Shown in pieces: positions 1 to 9,081 of a DNA stretch of 57,392 nt; positions within the stretch are counted from its first letter, which is position 1; every line of letters begins with the position of its first letter. This stretch comes from an uncultured Spirochaetales bacterium (lineage in GTDB: Bacteria; Spirochaetota; Spirochaetia; Sphaerochaetales; Sphaerochaetaceae): positions 1 through 57,392 of the forward strand of contig CASFZR010000023.1 in NCBI GenBank assembly GCA_949299185.1, written 5' to 3'. Both the position numbers and the translations under genes were made by a program. Below the pieces are notes generated by a model, which was not told the origin of the DNA, did no database searches, and saw nothing but the letters and a program-made list of their open reading frames with translations.

Positions 1-397
1 CTTGATGATGCTCAGGGGAAATGATGAGCCATCTGCCCTGATGCCATAGATGGCGGCGCTCCCATCCACGATGAACATGATCTCTTCCGATGGCATGGAT
101 GGGGATCGTGTCGAGGATAAGCTGTGCCCTGTCCGCGCTGTCCCAGGCCCTAAGCTCATCCAGGGAGGAGACGAAGCCGCAGATGATCTCCTTCTCCGGC
201 AGGGAGTCGATGAACGCCCTGTATGCCAGCAGTTCCTTCCTGCCGCAGCGGCTGAGTATGATTACCGGATCGATGTCGCTCCCCGCCGTAGCCTCTCCGC
301 GGCCATGGCTTCCATGAAGGCCAAGAAAGAGCAGGTTGCTACCGAATAGCGATACGGTTCCTCCCTGGAATACTTCGATGAATCCTTTGATATCCAT
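1..397 (-). pseudogene. Nucleotidyltransferase-domain protein, frameshifted, cut by window edge
   Basis: Reading from the ATG at 397 the protein begins MDIKGFIEVFQGG and has the polymerase-beta-type nucleotidyltransferase signature GSHGRGEATAGSDID at about residues 29-43, with the G-S, R-G-E and D-I-D positions of the MNT-like superfamily. The frame continues to an 'LDTIPI' segment and then degrades. From about position 98 leftwards the sensible coding signal (SEEIMFIVDGSAAIYGIRAD) lies in another frame, so there is one extra base around 88-98. The gene leaves the window at base 1, so total length and partner genes are unknown. There is no Shine-Dalgarno; a TATGAT box at 404-409 lies 6 bases before the ATG. 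MNT-like proteins include antitoxin-type and antibiotic-modifying enzymes; which one this is cannot be told. The domain call is fairly safe, the frameshift is directly seen, and whether it is real or a sequence error is open. Confidence 0.65.
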
Positions 398-411
398 TTC
401 CATATCATAGC

Positions 412-439
412 ATTTTCGGTTAGGATTTCCTTACCGAAA
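412..439. promoter_or_regulatory. Inverted repeat between divergent genes
   Basis: Arms TTTTCGGTTAGGA and TCCTTACCGAAAA face each other across 2-3 bases with one mismatch in 13. The repeat sits between the nucleotidyltransferase start (397, minus) and the MATE start (510, plus), just upstream of a TATGAT box at 404-409 on the minus strand. Its symmetry and place suggest a repressor or activator site; no regulator is identified. Confidence 0.4.
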
Positions 440-509
440 ACCGAAGTGGAGCTTTTCCTGATTCCGATCATCTTTTCGCCACTTGAGACTTGAGATTAAG
501 GTGATTCCT

Positions 510-1853
510 ATGGCTTCTGATGACTTCATGCGTACGAGAAAGGTGCTTCCGCTCCTTCTCTCCATGTCGCTCCCGATGGTACTCTCGATGCTCGTAAGCT
601 CGCTTTACAACATCGTTGACAGCTATTTCGTCGCGATGATAAGCGAGGATGCGATGACGGCCCTCTCGCTGGTCTTCCCGCTGCAGAACATGGTCAGCTC
701 GATAGGCGTGGGTTTCGGTATCGGGATAAACGCCTCCATATCCTATTACCGGGGTGCTGGCGATACCGATAAGGCAGATGCGTCGGCAACGGGAGGCCTT
801 ATCCTGGCAATCATCCATGGAATCCTCCTTGCAGTGGTATGCATTGCTATCTCTCCTGCGTTTCTGGGCCTATTTACGTCATCTGAGGCTATCATCAGTG
901 CAGGGGTGCGCTATTCGGTGATCGTGTTCGCCTTTGCCATGACCAATGTCGTCGGCATAACCTTCGAGAAGATCTTTCAGGCTGTCGGTCGGATGAAGGT
1001 CTCGATGACGGCTATGATGGCCGGGTGCGTGGCTAATATCGTGCTGGACCCCATGTTCATCTTCGGCCTGGGGCCTATCCCCGCGATGGGGATAGACGGG
1101 GCTGCTCTCGCGACAGGGCTGGGACAGCTTCTTTCGCTGGCGATATACCTCATCTTCTACTTCCGCTCGCCGATCGGGGTCGCTATCCGGATGGATGAGG
1201 CGAGGAATGGGCTGAGGATGGCCGGAAGGCTCTATGGCGTGGGGATCCCCGCCACGCTCAACCTCGCTCTCTCCTCCGTCCTCGTGGCGTCTCTCAACGC
1301 GATCCTCTCATCATTTGCCGAGATGTACACGCTCATCCTAGGTATCTACTACAGGCTCCAGACCTTCCTCTACCTTCCGGCAAGCGGACTTGTCCAGGGA
1401 ATGAGGCCGATCATCGGCTATAACCATGGGGCGGGGGAACGGAAGAGGGTGAGGCAGATCTTCCTTCTGGTACTGCTGCTGTGTGCGTTGCTGATGCTGT
1501 TAGGCACGATCCTCTCTCTGGCAGTGCCGGGACGTCTGATCGCGCTCTTCTCCGATAATGCGGAGACGATAGCGGCAGGGGCAGGCGCCCTTCGTATCAT
1601 CAGCCTCGGCTTCATCGTCTCCTCTGTCTCGGTCGCGGCATCAGGGGCGCTTGAGGGACTGGGCAAGGGACTGCCTTCGCTCTGGATATCATTATTCCGC
1701 TATGTGATCATCATAATACCGCTTGCCTACATCCTCTCCATCGTGCTTGGCTGGGGCCCTGATGGAGTGTGGACGGCGTTCTGGGTATCAGAGGTGGTGA
1801 GCGCCGTCTTCTCCATCATCATCTGCCGCCGCTCCTTCCTTCTCCTTGAGTAG
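510..1853 (+). CDS. MATE-family efflux transporter
   Basis: This is a 447-residue polytopic membrane protein with about twelve hydrophobic segments in two similar halves, the layout of MATE (NorM/DinF/MepA-like) exporters that expel cationic drugs or metabolites in exchange for Na+ or H+. Typical MATE features are LPMVLSMLVSSLYNIVDSYF in helix 1-2, a conserved 'PxFxFGLGPxPAMGIDGAALAT' type segment in the middle, and a matching motif in the second half. The start was set at the ATG at 510 because TAAGGTGAT lies just upstream; an in-frame TTG at 483 has no such support. Its 3' end overlaps the end of the next, convergent MATE gene by 66 bases. The substrate cannot be inferred. Confidence 0.88.
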   Translation: MASDDFMRTRKVLPLLLSMSLPMVLSMLVSSLYNIVDSYFVAMISEDAMTALSLVFPLQNMVSSIGVGFGIGINASISYYRGAGDTDKADASATGGLILAIIHGILLAVVCIAISPAFLGLFTSSEAIISAGVRYSVIVFAFAMTNVVGITFEKIFQAVGRMKVSMTAMMAGCVANIVLDPMFIFGLGPIPAMGIDGAALATGLGQLLSLAIYLIFYFRSPIGVAIRMDEARNGLRMAGRLYGVGIPATLNLALSSVLVASLNAILSSFAEMYTLILGIYYRLQTFLYLPASGLVQGMRPIIGYNHGAGERKRVRQIFLLVLLLCALLMLLGTILSLAVPGRLIALFSDNAETIAAGAGALRIISLGFIVSSVSVAASGALEGLGKGLPSLWISLFRYVIIIIPLAYILSIVLGWGPDGVWTAFWVSEVVSAVFSIIICRRSFLLLE

Positions 1854-3212
1854 CAGTCCCCTCGCGATAATGATGCATATGATGGTCGTGGGTATGGCTA
1901 TGCCGCAGTTGGATATCATCATCATGATGCCCAGTGCCGTGGCGCCATCGCTGATGAAGCGCTGGAGCAGGAGCAGTACGGGGATGCGCAGGATGAAGAT
2001 CTTGGTGAAGTTCAGCGCCAGGGTTATCCTCGTCCTCCCGAGTCCTAGGAGGAAATCCATGCCGGCCCCGTTGATGGCTATGCCGAAGCTGCTGAGCGAG
2101 TCATAGATGAAGACGCGCTTGATCATATCCATGAAGGAGGCATCAAGGCCTGTACGGCTGGTGGCGAATACCCTGATCAGCGGATCATCCACGGCGTAGA
2201 TCACGAGCATAGCCGCGAGACATGCCAGGAATGACACGACGAGGTTCGCCTTGTATGTCCCGACGGTCCTGCCGTATCTGCCGGCTCCGTAGTTCTGGCT
2301 GACGATCGCGCTAGAGGCATCGGAAAAGCCGTTCTCGAAGCCAGCGGCTATACCGCACATGCTGTTTGATATCCCCAGGGCTCCGATCATCGTGGCGCCA
2401 TAGGCCGCGGCGAGTGAGTTGACTACCGTCTTTCCCAGCGAGAACGCCGAGTCCTCTATCGCCACCGGGTATGATATCCCTAGAAGCCTTCCCTCATAGC
2501 CCTTCTGCCCATGCAGCACGAGCGCTGGCCTTATTCGGAAGATGCTCTCCTTGTCGAAGAGGCGGGAGAGCGAGTAGAGCGCGAAGAGGAAATAGGTTAT
2601 CAGCGTTGCCAGCGCGATATGGACGATTCCCTTCTCAAGCACATAGATGAATAGCGCGGAGAGCCCTAGCTTTATCACCATCGTCGTGATGTTCGCCAGC
2701 ATTATGATCTTCGTGTTGCCCCTGGCCTTCTCGATGTTGATATACAGCAGGTTGATGAAGTTGATCGCGGTCGCGAGGAGGAGGATGCGGAAGTATGGCG
2801 TCCCTTCCTCTATGAACTCCTCTGGCGTGCCGATTAGAGAGAGCAGCATGGGGACGAAGGGAATCATCAGGATGAATATGATTGATAGCATCATGATGAG
2901 GCGGACGAGGGCGTTCAGCAGTATGCCCGTCCTCTCCTCGTCCCCTGCGCCGTATGCCCTGTTGACGAGGATCATCGATCCTGTGATGAGGCCCGATCCC
3001 AGCGCGTTGAGTATCATCCTCAGCTGGCTCATATATGAGACCGTCGACACGTCCAGCGTGCCGATATGGCTTGCCATGATGGTGTCGAAGACGGTAAAGA
3101 GGCCGTTGAAGAGGGCGAAGATGGCGAGCGGGGTACCGACCTGTATCAGCAGCCTGTACTGGTTGCCGGAGAGCGAGTACTCGCGGAATCCCCGTTCATC
3201 TGCCTTCTTCAT
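1788..3212 (-). CDS. MATE-family efflux transporter
   Basis: A second MATE exporter of 474 residues, only distantly related to its convergent neighbour. It has the expected twelve membrane segments, an N-terminal half with NGLFTVFDTIMASHIG (the helix 1-2 signature of the family) and the mid-protein loop before the duplicated half. The start at 3212 (MKKADERG) follows a GAGGGG Shine-Dalgarno; a longer frame to 3245 lacks one. The last 66 bases are antisense to the last 66 bases of the plus-strand MATE gene, so the two transcripts must overlap and there is no room for a terminator. The two exporters are presumably independent transcription units; the substrate is unknown. Confidence 0.87.
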   Translation of the reverse strand: MKKADERGFREYSLSGNQYRLLIQVGTPLAIFALFNGLFTVFDTIMASHIGTLDVSTVSYMSQLRMILNALGSGLITGSMILVNRAYGAGDEERTGILLNALVRLIMMLSIIFILMIPFVPMLLSLIGTPEEFIEEGTPYFRILLLATAINFINLLYINIEKARGNTKIIMLANITTMVIKLGLSALFIYVLEKGIVHIALATLITYFLFALYSLSRLFDKESIFRIRPALVLHGQKGYEGRLLGISYPVAIEDSAFSLGKTVVNSLAAAYGATMIGALGISNSMCGIAAGFENGFSDASSAIVSQNYGAGRYGRTVGTYKANLVVSFLACLAAMLVIYAVDDPLIRVFATSRTGLDASFMDMIKRVFIYDSLSSFGIAINGAGMDFLLGLGRTRITLALNFTKIFILRIPVLLLLQRFISDGATALGIMMMISNCGIAIPTTIICIIIARGLLLKEKEGAAADDDGEDGAHHL

Positions 3213-3296
3213 GCCTGTCCCCTCGTCTTGCTGATTCTGCACCATTCGCGGTGATTAGGAAAGATGGTCCGGAGGATTTCCAAAGATGCGATTAAT

Positions 3297-3337
3297 CCCT
3301 ATCCTGTTGGCTGAGGGAGGGCCGCATCAGGATAGGG
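3297..3337. repeat. Inverted repeat in front of the heparinase gene
   Basis: CCCTATCCTG (3297-3306) and CAGGATAGGG (3328-3337) are perfect 10-base inverted arms around a 21-base loop. The repeat is 90 bases before the lyase start at 3428, with no T-run on either side, so it is not a plain terminator. It could be an operator with widely spaced half-sites or a leader hairpin. Confidence 0.35.
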
Positions 3338-3427
3338 GGAAGGGAAGGCTCATCCGAGGTAAGAGGCTCTTCGGACAGGCCTTGATGGTCCAGCTGATGC
3401 GCCAGCGATTCTGCAAGGAGGAATAGG

Positions 3428-5350
3428 ATGCTTAAGGATCATATCTACGGGAACTACCATGAAGAGGCCGAGGAGGCCATCCGCAAGGCCGATGATGCGA
3501 TAGCCCAGAGCTTCATCTTCGACCAGCGCTGGGATATGGAGCGCACCTATGAGACAGTGGTCTTCGATGGTGACATAGACTTCCTGAGCCAGCCGGGAGG
3601 GGATCCGGAATGGACCTATGCCTTCAACCGCCTCCGCCATTTCATCTCCTTGGGAGAGGCATATGTCCTTACAGGCGATGAGAGGTACGCGGACTGCCTG
3701 GCCTCGCAGGCTAAGCGCTGGATCGATACCGTCCGTCCCTCTGATAAGGCCGCGGCCCCTGCCTGGCGCACGATAGAGTCAGGCATCCGCCTCGACACCT
3801 TCGTCAGGTCCTATCTTCTTATAGGAGACTCCGCTCCGTTCAGACGCATCAAGGATAGGTTCATGGCCTCCGTGGAGGAGCATGCCTCCTTCATCCTCGC
3901 CAATGCCTGGAACAGCTATCATCTGATGAGCAACTGGGGCGTGCTTGCCAACCATGGCCTCTACGTAGCGGCCTGCGTCTTCGGTCGTGATGACTGGCAG
4001 AGGGAGGCACTGAGGAGGCTATCTGCGGAGCTGGAGAACGAGGTCTATGATGATGGCACGCAGTGGGAGCAGTCCCCGATGTACCACAATGAGGTGATGA
4101 GGGATTATCTTGATGTCCTTTTCTTCTCAGATAGGTATGGCTATCAGATAGAGCCTTGGTTCCGCGAGAAGGTACGGCGCATGGCACACGTGGCCATGGC
4201 ATGGGTGAAGCCCGACGGTTCCGAGCCGATGATGGGGGACAGTGATGATATAGACATGAGGGACCTGCTGACCTATGCCGCATATGTCCTGAAGGACGGG
4301 ACGATCAAGGCCGTGGCCTATGATACCCTCGATTTCGAAACCTCGTTCTTCGCAGGTGACGAGGGCATAGAGGCGTATGGGAAGCTGGAGGCGCGGCTTC
4401 CTGATGCGGCCGACTTCCTCCTACCAGATAGCGGCAATGGCTTTGCCCGTACCGGCTGGGGGAGGGAGGACTCATATCTGCGTTTCCACTGCGGGACGCT
4501 CGGGGCAGGCCATGGCCATGCCGACCAGACCCACGTGAGTTTCGTGGACAGGGGAAGGGATTTCCTCGTCGATGCTGGTCGCTATACCTACGTCTTCGAT
4601 GGAGGACGGAGGGACTTCAAGGATAACAGGGCCCATAACGTCGTCATCGTCGACGGCAGGGAGTGCTATCCAGAGAAGGACAGCTGGGAATGTCTCTCCC
4701 TTGATAGGGCGGTCAACCTCCGCTTTGCTTCAAAGGGGGAGGCCGTGGCCTTCGAAGGCGGCCATCTGGGCTATCTTCCCTCCGGAGTGTTCGCCAACCG
4801 CCGCGTCGTCTGGCTCAAGCGCCATGAGCTTCTCGTCATCATCGATGAGCTTTACGCTACGGGCCATCATCGCTATGAGGGGCTCTTCCATTTCGCTGAG
4901 GGCATAGAGCCGGTGGTGGGCGGCAATGGGGCGAGGATGGATCATATCGCCTTGACCTGCCTATCGACTGCCTCCCTCTCGCTTTCAGTGCTTCCGTCGC
5001 AGATCAGCCGCCACTACAACCAGAAGGCCGATAACAAGGCGCTCTCGGTGAAGATGGAGGCAGATGGGCCGTTGACGCTCTGGAGCGTCTTCGATCTCTC
5101 AGGAGAGGGCGGAAAGGCAGAGCTTGTGCCTGTGCGTAGCAGCTTCAAGGGCATCACGTTCAGCCCTGAGGATATCGAGGCGATGTCATTCACCTCTCCT
5201 TCCCGTGATATCCTCCTTGTATGCGCCCATAAGGAGTACGCGACCCCGACCGATACCTTCAGCGCAGGCGGCTGTACAGGCTTCGGCAACCTCACCTATT
5301 TCGATAGGAAGGCCGGATGCACGGAGATCGGGGTGCGCCTCTTCTGCTGA
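3428..5350 (+). CDS. Heparinase II/III family polysaccharide lyase
   Basis: A 640-residue protein with an alpha-helical toroid N-terminal half (about 1-330) and a beta-sandwich C-terminal half, the architecture of heparinase II/III-type lyases that cut uronic-acid polysaccharides by beta-elimination. Visible family motifs are NSYHLMSNWGVLANHGL near residue 160, WEQSPMYHNEV near 215, and the heparinase-like HCGTLGAGHGHADQTHVSF near 355, followed by DAGRYTY. There is no signal peptide, so it should act in the cytoplasm on imported oligosaccharides. It starts at an ATG with AGGAGG upstream and is transcribed alone, opposite to the rest of the locus; its stop codon abuts that of the convergent gene (TGATCA). 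It is a clear paralogue of the lyase at 9082-11001. The exact substrate (heparin/heparan, hyaluronan or a related glycan) cannot be read from sequence. Confidence 0.85.
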   Translation: MLKDHIYGNYHEEAEEAIRKADDAIAQSFIFDQRWDMERTYETVVFDGDIDFLSQPGGDPEWTYAFNRLRHFISLGEAYVLTGDERYADCLASQAKRWIDTVRPSDKAAAPAWRTIESGIRLDTFVRSYLLIGDSAPFRRIKDRFMASVEEHASFILANAWNSYHLMSNWGVLANHGLYVAACVFGRDDWQREALRRLSAELENEVYDDGTQWEQSPMYHNEVMRDYLDVLFFSDRYGYQIEPWFREKVRRMAHVAMAWVKPDGSEPMMGDSDDIDMRDLLTYAAYVLKDGTIKAVAYDTLDFETSFFAGDEGIEAYGKLEARLPDAADFLLPDSGNGFARTGWGREDSYLRFHCGTLGAGHGHADQTHVSFVDRGRDFLVDAGRYTYVFDGGRRDFKDNRAHNVVIVDGRECYPEKDSWECLSLDRAVNLRFASKGEAVAFEGGHLGYLPSGVFANRRVVWLKRHELLVIIDELYATGHHRYEGLFHFAEGIEPVVGGNGARMDHIALTCLSTASLSLSVLPSQISRHYNQKADNKALSVKMEADGPLTLWSVFDLSGEGGKAELVPVRSSFKGITFSPEDIEAMSFTSPSRDILLVCAHKEYATPTDTFSAGGCTGFGNLTYFDRKAGCTEIGVRLFC

Positions 5351-6127
5351 TCAGGCGTCGCGGCCGTATACCTCAAGCTGTATCAGGGCAGGGAACGGTG
5401 ATGGATCGTCTGCCTTGATGAGCCTTGATAGGCTCAGCGAGGATATCTTCCTCTCGCTGAAGGTGATCTCCTGCGGCCCGTCCTTCTTCTCAAGCTCCAC
5501 CGTCAGGCTGCTGCCATCGGAGAAGGAGAACGTGCCTTCCGTCCACCAGGCGTCGTGAGGGAAGTCTGCACGGGTGTAGATGATCATCCTATCGATGATT
5601 ACCTGCCGTCCGAAGTCGAGGGTAAGCTCTGCTTCCGGATCCCTGTTGATGCCCCAGCTGGACCAGGGCCACTCTCCATGGCCATTAGAAGCGACGATCC
5701 CGTCTATCGCATTGCGTGCGGCGAAGACAGACTCGCCCCTAGTCTCGATATTAGCCTTCGCGTGAGGGAGGAGAACGTCGTTCTCATGCCCGTCATAGGG
5801 GTTGAGCGCGAGATTCCTGTAGCCATCATGCTCCCATCCATAGGCCTCCCTTGCCCAGAGGAAATGACGCGTTCCCCTGAATACCGCATCGTGGTAGCAG
5901 GCGTGCTTCTCCGCGAACGGGATCGTAAGCGTGAAGGGAGCGCCAGAGGCATATACCGTCGCCCGTCCCAGCACCGCGTCGAGCTGGAGCGTGATGAATC
6001 CGCTTCTCTCCGGGGTGAGCCTCAGCGCATCACCCTCCTGATACTCCTCGCTGAACACGAGGTAGGCTTCCTTCTCTCCCTTTGCCGCGGCTATCGTGCC
6101 GCCGTTTCTCAGTATTTCTATCTTCAT
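5351..6127 (-). CDS. Discoidin-like (F5/8 C-type) carbohydrate-binding protein
   Basis: A 258-residue protein whose start overlaps the stop of the preceding lyase as ATGA, so it is translationally coupled to it. The C-terminal half (about 125-258) has the look of a discoidin-like jelly roll: NAIDG near the start of the domain, WPWSSWGINRDPEAELTLDF, IDRMIIYTRADFPHDAWW, and a final LIQLEVYG strand. The N-terminal half is a beta-rich domain of unknown type. There is no signal peptide, which is odd for a glycan-binding module and suggests that it works inside the cell, perhaps presenting oligosaccharides to the lyases. It is the last gene of the minus-strand operon. No catalytic motif was recognised. 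Confidence 0.55.
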   Translation of the reverse strand: MKIEILRNGGTIAAAKGEKEAYLVFSEEYQEGDALRLTPERSGFITLQLDAVLGRATVYASGAPFTLTIPFAEKHACYHDAVFRGTRHFLWAREAYGWEHDGYRNLALNPYDGHENDVLLPHAKANIETRGESVFAARNAIDGIVASNGHGEWPWSSWGINRDPEAELTLDFGRQVIIDRMIIYTRADFPHDAWWTEGTFSFSDGSSLTVELEKKDGPQEITFSERKISSLSLSRLIKADDPSPFPALIQLEVYGRDA

Positions 6128-7902
6128 CCGTTGTCTTCCTCCTTGAATCCTATCGTCCAGGATATCGGTCCTGGCAGCGTGATGAGCGCCCTGTATATCC
6201 TCTTCGGCCAGGCGATCCTGAGGCGCGCGTCGGTTATCTCTATCGTCTCCACGCTTCCCGTGATCTTCCCGGAGAAGGAGGCCTTGAAGCTCTCCCATCT
6301 TACGCTCCTGCTCCTTATGACAGGCTTCTCGGTACTGAGCAGCGAGAGTACGGCGGGGTTATCTGAATCGAAGATCTCCGCTATCGATATGATACCCTTA
6401 TCGAACGAGACGCTCCTCGCGTACTTCCTCAACCCCTTGCCGCTCTCGTACGCGCCTGTCAGATCGAAGGATACGCCCTTCTCGCTCATCATCAGCGTCT
6501 CAGCCCTGTACTCCTCTCCATCATGCTGCTCAAGGGGAGGGAAGTTCACAACGTTATGATAGGAGCTTCTCATCGGCAGGAGCGTGTAGCGGTCCTTGGA
6601 GAAGGTCGTCTTCGTATATGTCTCCACACCGATGTCTATCAGGCATGGCTTCTTCCCCTTGTAGAGTATGATGCTTCCCGCGTCGTTGTGGTTGTGGCTC
6701 TCGCCGTTATGGCCGCCCTTTATCGCGAAGGTGATACCGTCCTGGCGGTATATGGCGAGGCCTGTGCCGCTGAACATGGTGAATCGGGGCTTCTCGATGT
6801 CGATCTTCCTCGCCGCCTCCTCCCTGATCCCATCCCACGAGGAGAGGGCAATGTACTTGTAGAAGAGGTTGTAGTCGTTATCGCTCTCCCTCCAGTCATT
6901 ATCAGCATCAAGCGCGGCATGGTGCATGAGCGCCTGGCTGCCGACGGCCTTGCCGAAGAGGTACTCCCTGGCGGTGAGATGCCCTGCCTTGGGCGAGCAG
7001 TCCGCGAAGTTCAGGTAGATATCTCCCGACACGTGGACCTTCTCGATGTACTCCGCCATCGCCTTGATCTTCCCATCCGCGAATACGCCGCGCATATCGT
7101 AGCCTGTCGAGAGCGCGATCACATGCAGCGCTCCCCAGAGCGCGAGGGCCGCCGCGTGATAGTACGATGCGCCTTCATCGCATCCTCCATCCTCCGGGAA
7201 TGAGGAGATATACTGATCAAGCGTCGAGACCGCCGTCTTCAGCACCTTCCTCTCCTCCTTCTCCGACAGCGGCAGCGTCAGCACTGACAGCAGCACGTTC
7301 TGGGTACACCATGGCGCCCAGTTGTTCAGCGGCCCGTCATTGCCCATCCACCAGAAGTGGTCGGTGATATATGGCTCGAGTATCCTCGTCCGTAGCGCGT
7401 GTTCGATATCCTGCCTCAGTATCGGGGAGAGGGAGTCGGAGAGGATGGATGCGGTGAGCGAGAGGATCTCTCCTGTCTCGCACTGGAAGAGGTCGAGTAT
7501 CGGGCGCTCGATGAGCGGGGTATCGGGCTGCTCGGCATCCCTGATGTACGTGTTGTGCGCCGGGATCGTCCATACAGGCTCCGATAGAAGCGACCATATC
7601 CCATCCTCGATGAGGGGAATGAATCGTCTCTTGCCCTCGATGGCCTCTGCTATCACCAGATCTGAAAGCAGCTTCCTCTTCTGGAAGTATGGCTTCTGAT
7701 ACCCATCCCTGCTGCCTGTGATGGAGAAGTCGCGATAGAGAGAGAGGGGAAGGTAGGGGAAGCCTCCCTCCGCCTCCTTCTCGGCTGTCGCTATGATATC
7801 CTTCCGCACCTTTCCGGGAATGTGCTGTATCGCATCTCTGGTGAATGTGATCCTTCCGGCCCGGGCCTCACGGCCCAGCGCCTTGTCTATCAGGTCCTGC
7901 AT
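6124..7902 (-). CDS. Heparinase II/III family polysaccharide lyase
   Basis: A 592-residue member of the heparinase II/III superfamily, of a different subtype from the other two lyases in the locus. The hallmark KGGHNGESHNHNDAGS segment (about residue 400) is followed by ILYKGKKPCLIDIGVETYT, the usual C-terminal beta-sandwich entry with catalytic histidines. The N-terminal part is helical, with an AHNTYIRDAEQP segment near 140. No signal peptide is present. The ATG at 7902 (MQDLIDKALG) lies one base after the stop of the GH88 gene (TGATATG), which supports this start over a longer frame and implies coupling. Placed after an unsaturated glucuronyl hydrolase, it probably works on oligosaccharides of the same glycan. 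Confidence 0.83.
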   Translation of the reverse strand: MQDLIDKALGREARAGRITFTRDAIQHIPGKVRKDIIATAEKEAEGGFPYLPLSLYRDFSITGSRDGYQKPYFQKRKLLSDLVIAEAIEGKRRFIPLIEDGIWSLLSEPVWTIPAHNTYIRDAEQPDTPLIERPILDLFQCETGEILSLTASILSDSLSPILRQDIEHALRTRILEPYITDHFWWMGNDGPLNNWAPWCTQNVLLSVLTLPLSEKEERKVLKTAVSTLDQYISSFPEDGGCDEGASYYHAAALALWGALHVIALSTGYDMRGVFADGKIKAMAEYIEKVHVSGDIYLNFADCSPKAGHLTAREYLFGKAVGSQALMHHAALDADNDWRESDNDYNLFYKYIALSSWDGIREEAARKIDIEKPRFTMFSGTGLAIYRQDGITFAIKGGHNGESHNHNDAGSIILYKGKKPCLIDIGVETYTKTTFSKDRYTLLPMRSSYHNVVNFPPLEQHDGEEYRAETLMMSEKGVSFDLTGAYESGKGLRKYARSVSFDKGIISIAEIFDSDNPAVLSLLSTEKPVIRSRSVRWESFKASFSGKITGSVETIEITDARLRIAWPKRIYRALITLPGPISWTIGFKEEDNG

Positions 7903-7903
7903 A

Positions 7904-9067
7904 TCACCACCAGCTCTTCCATGCGCCGCCAAGGCGTACGAGCGCCTCCATCCAGTAGTAGTCACCCCAGCTTACGCACTCGTCCACGCCATACTCCGTG
8001 CAGGTGTTGTATGGGCTCTTCTTCGAGTACGTGCCATGCTTCACCAGTCCGTTCACTCCCTTCTCTTCCGCCCTGACCATGCAGGTGTCATAGACGGCCT
8101 TCATCAGTTCCTTGGCCATCCTCCTGTACTTCCTGGCCTTCTCGTATTCCTGAAGCTTCTCATAGGCGTCCGCCGCCTCTAGGAAGCCACAGGCCACGAT
8201 CGAGGCGGATGAGGAATCCCTTGGCTCGTCGCCTTCGGTGAAGATGAGGTCCCAGTAGGGGATCATGTCCTCAGGAAGCCTCTGCATGAAGTACTCTGAG
8301 ACATGCTCGAAGAGATCGAGGTAATCCATCTTTCCGGTGTGCCTGTAGGAGAGGGCGAGGCCATAGACCGCCCAGGCCTGTCCGCGCGCCCATGAGGAGT
8401 CTGCCTTGTAGCCTTGGCAGGTCTCGCCCCTCAGCGGCTTTCCCGTCTCCTTGTCCATGAAGAAGGTGTGGTAGCTGGAATAGTCGCTCCTGAACGAGTT
8501 GGCGATGCAGGTGGCCGTATGGCGCAGTGCGATATCCCTATAGATCTCCTTCCCAGTCTCCTCCGTGGCCCAGTAGAGGAGCGGCAGGTTCAGGAGGCAG
8601 TCGATGATGTACCTGTAGTTATCATCGGCTCCCATCGCGCCCCATGCCTGGATGAAGCCTCCCTTCTCCTGGAAGCGCGTGATGAGGTTGTCCGCGGCTG
8701 CGAGGGCGGCCTCGCGGGCATGGGCGTTCTTCGTCAGCATCCATGCCGAGACGCATGATGGGGTATAGAGGAAGCCCATGTCATGGTGATCCACGGCTAT
8801 ATGCTTCCTTATGCGCTCCAGGAAGCTCTCCACGAAGATGCCGGCTGCATGGGCGAAGGTCTCGTCCCCGCTCTCCTGATAGGCCAGCCATAGCTCTCCT
8901 GGCCAGAATCCCGTGGTCCATTCCACGTTGTCTATCGCCTTGTAGATGCCTCCGGTACTGCTTGTGTCCTGGCACTTGTAGGTGTAATCGGGGAGATTGC
9001 GCCTGATGATGCGTATCGCGTTGTCCAGCGCGTCAAGCCTTTCCTTCTCGCTTATCTCTCTTGCCAT
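7904..9067 (-). CDS. GH88 unsaturated glucuronyl hydrolase
   Basis: This 387-residue enzyme hydrolyses the delta-4,5-unsaturated uronic acid left at the non-reducing end by polysaccharide lyases. It shows the GH88 (alpha6/alpha6 barrel) pattern: WTTGFWPGELW near 50-60, HHDMGFLYTPS with Asp96, IIDCLLNLPLLYWA with Asp156, and SSWARGQAWAVYG near 227. Asp96 and Asp156 correspond to the catalytic pair described in the Bacillus enzyme. The protein is of family length and has no signal peptide. It starts at an ATG with AGGAGG upstream and lies between two heparinase-type lyases in one operon, which fits stepwise cytoplasmic breakdown of a glycosaminoglycan-like or other uronate-containing glycan. 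Confidence 0.92.
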   Translation of the reverse strand: MAREISEKERLDALDNAIRIIRRNLPDYTYKCQDTSSTGGIYKAIDNVEWTTGFWPGELWLAYQESGDETFAHAAGIFVESFLERIRKHIAVDHHDMGFLYTPSCVSAWMLTKNAHAREAALAAADNLITRFQEKGGFIQAWGAMGADDNYRYIIDCLLNLPLLYWATEETGKEIYRDIALRHTATCIANSFRSDYSSYHTFFMDKETGKPLRGETCQGYKADSSWARGQAWAVYGLALSYRHTGKMDYLDLFEHVSEYFMQRLPEDMIPYWDLIFTEGDEPRDSSSASIVACGFLEAADAYEKLQEYEKARKYRRMAKELMKAVYDTCMVRAEEKGVNGLVKHGTYSKKSPYNTCTEYGVDECVSWGDYYWMEALVRLGGAWKSWW

Positions 9068-9081
9068 ATGATTCCTCCTTC

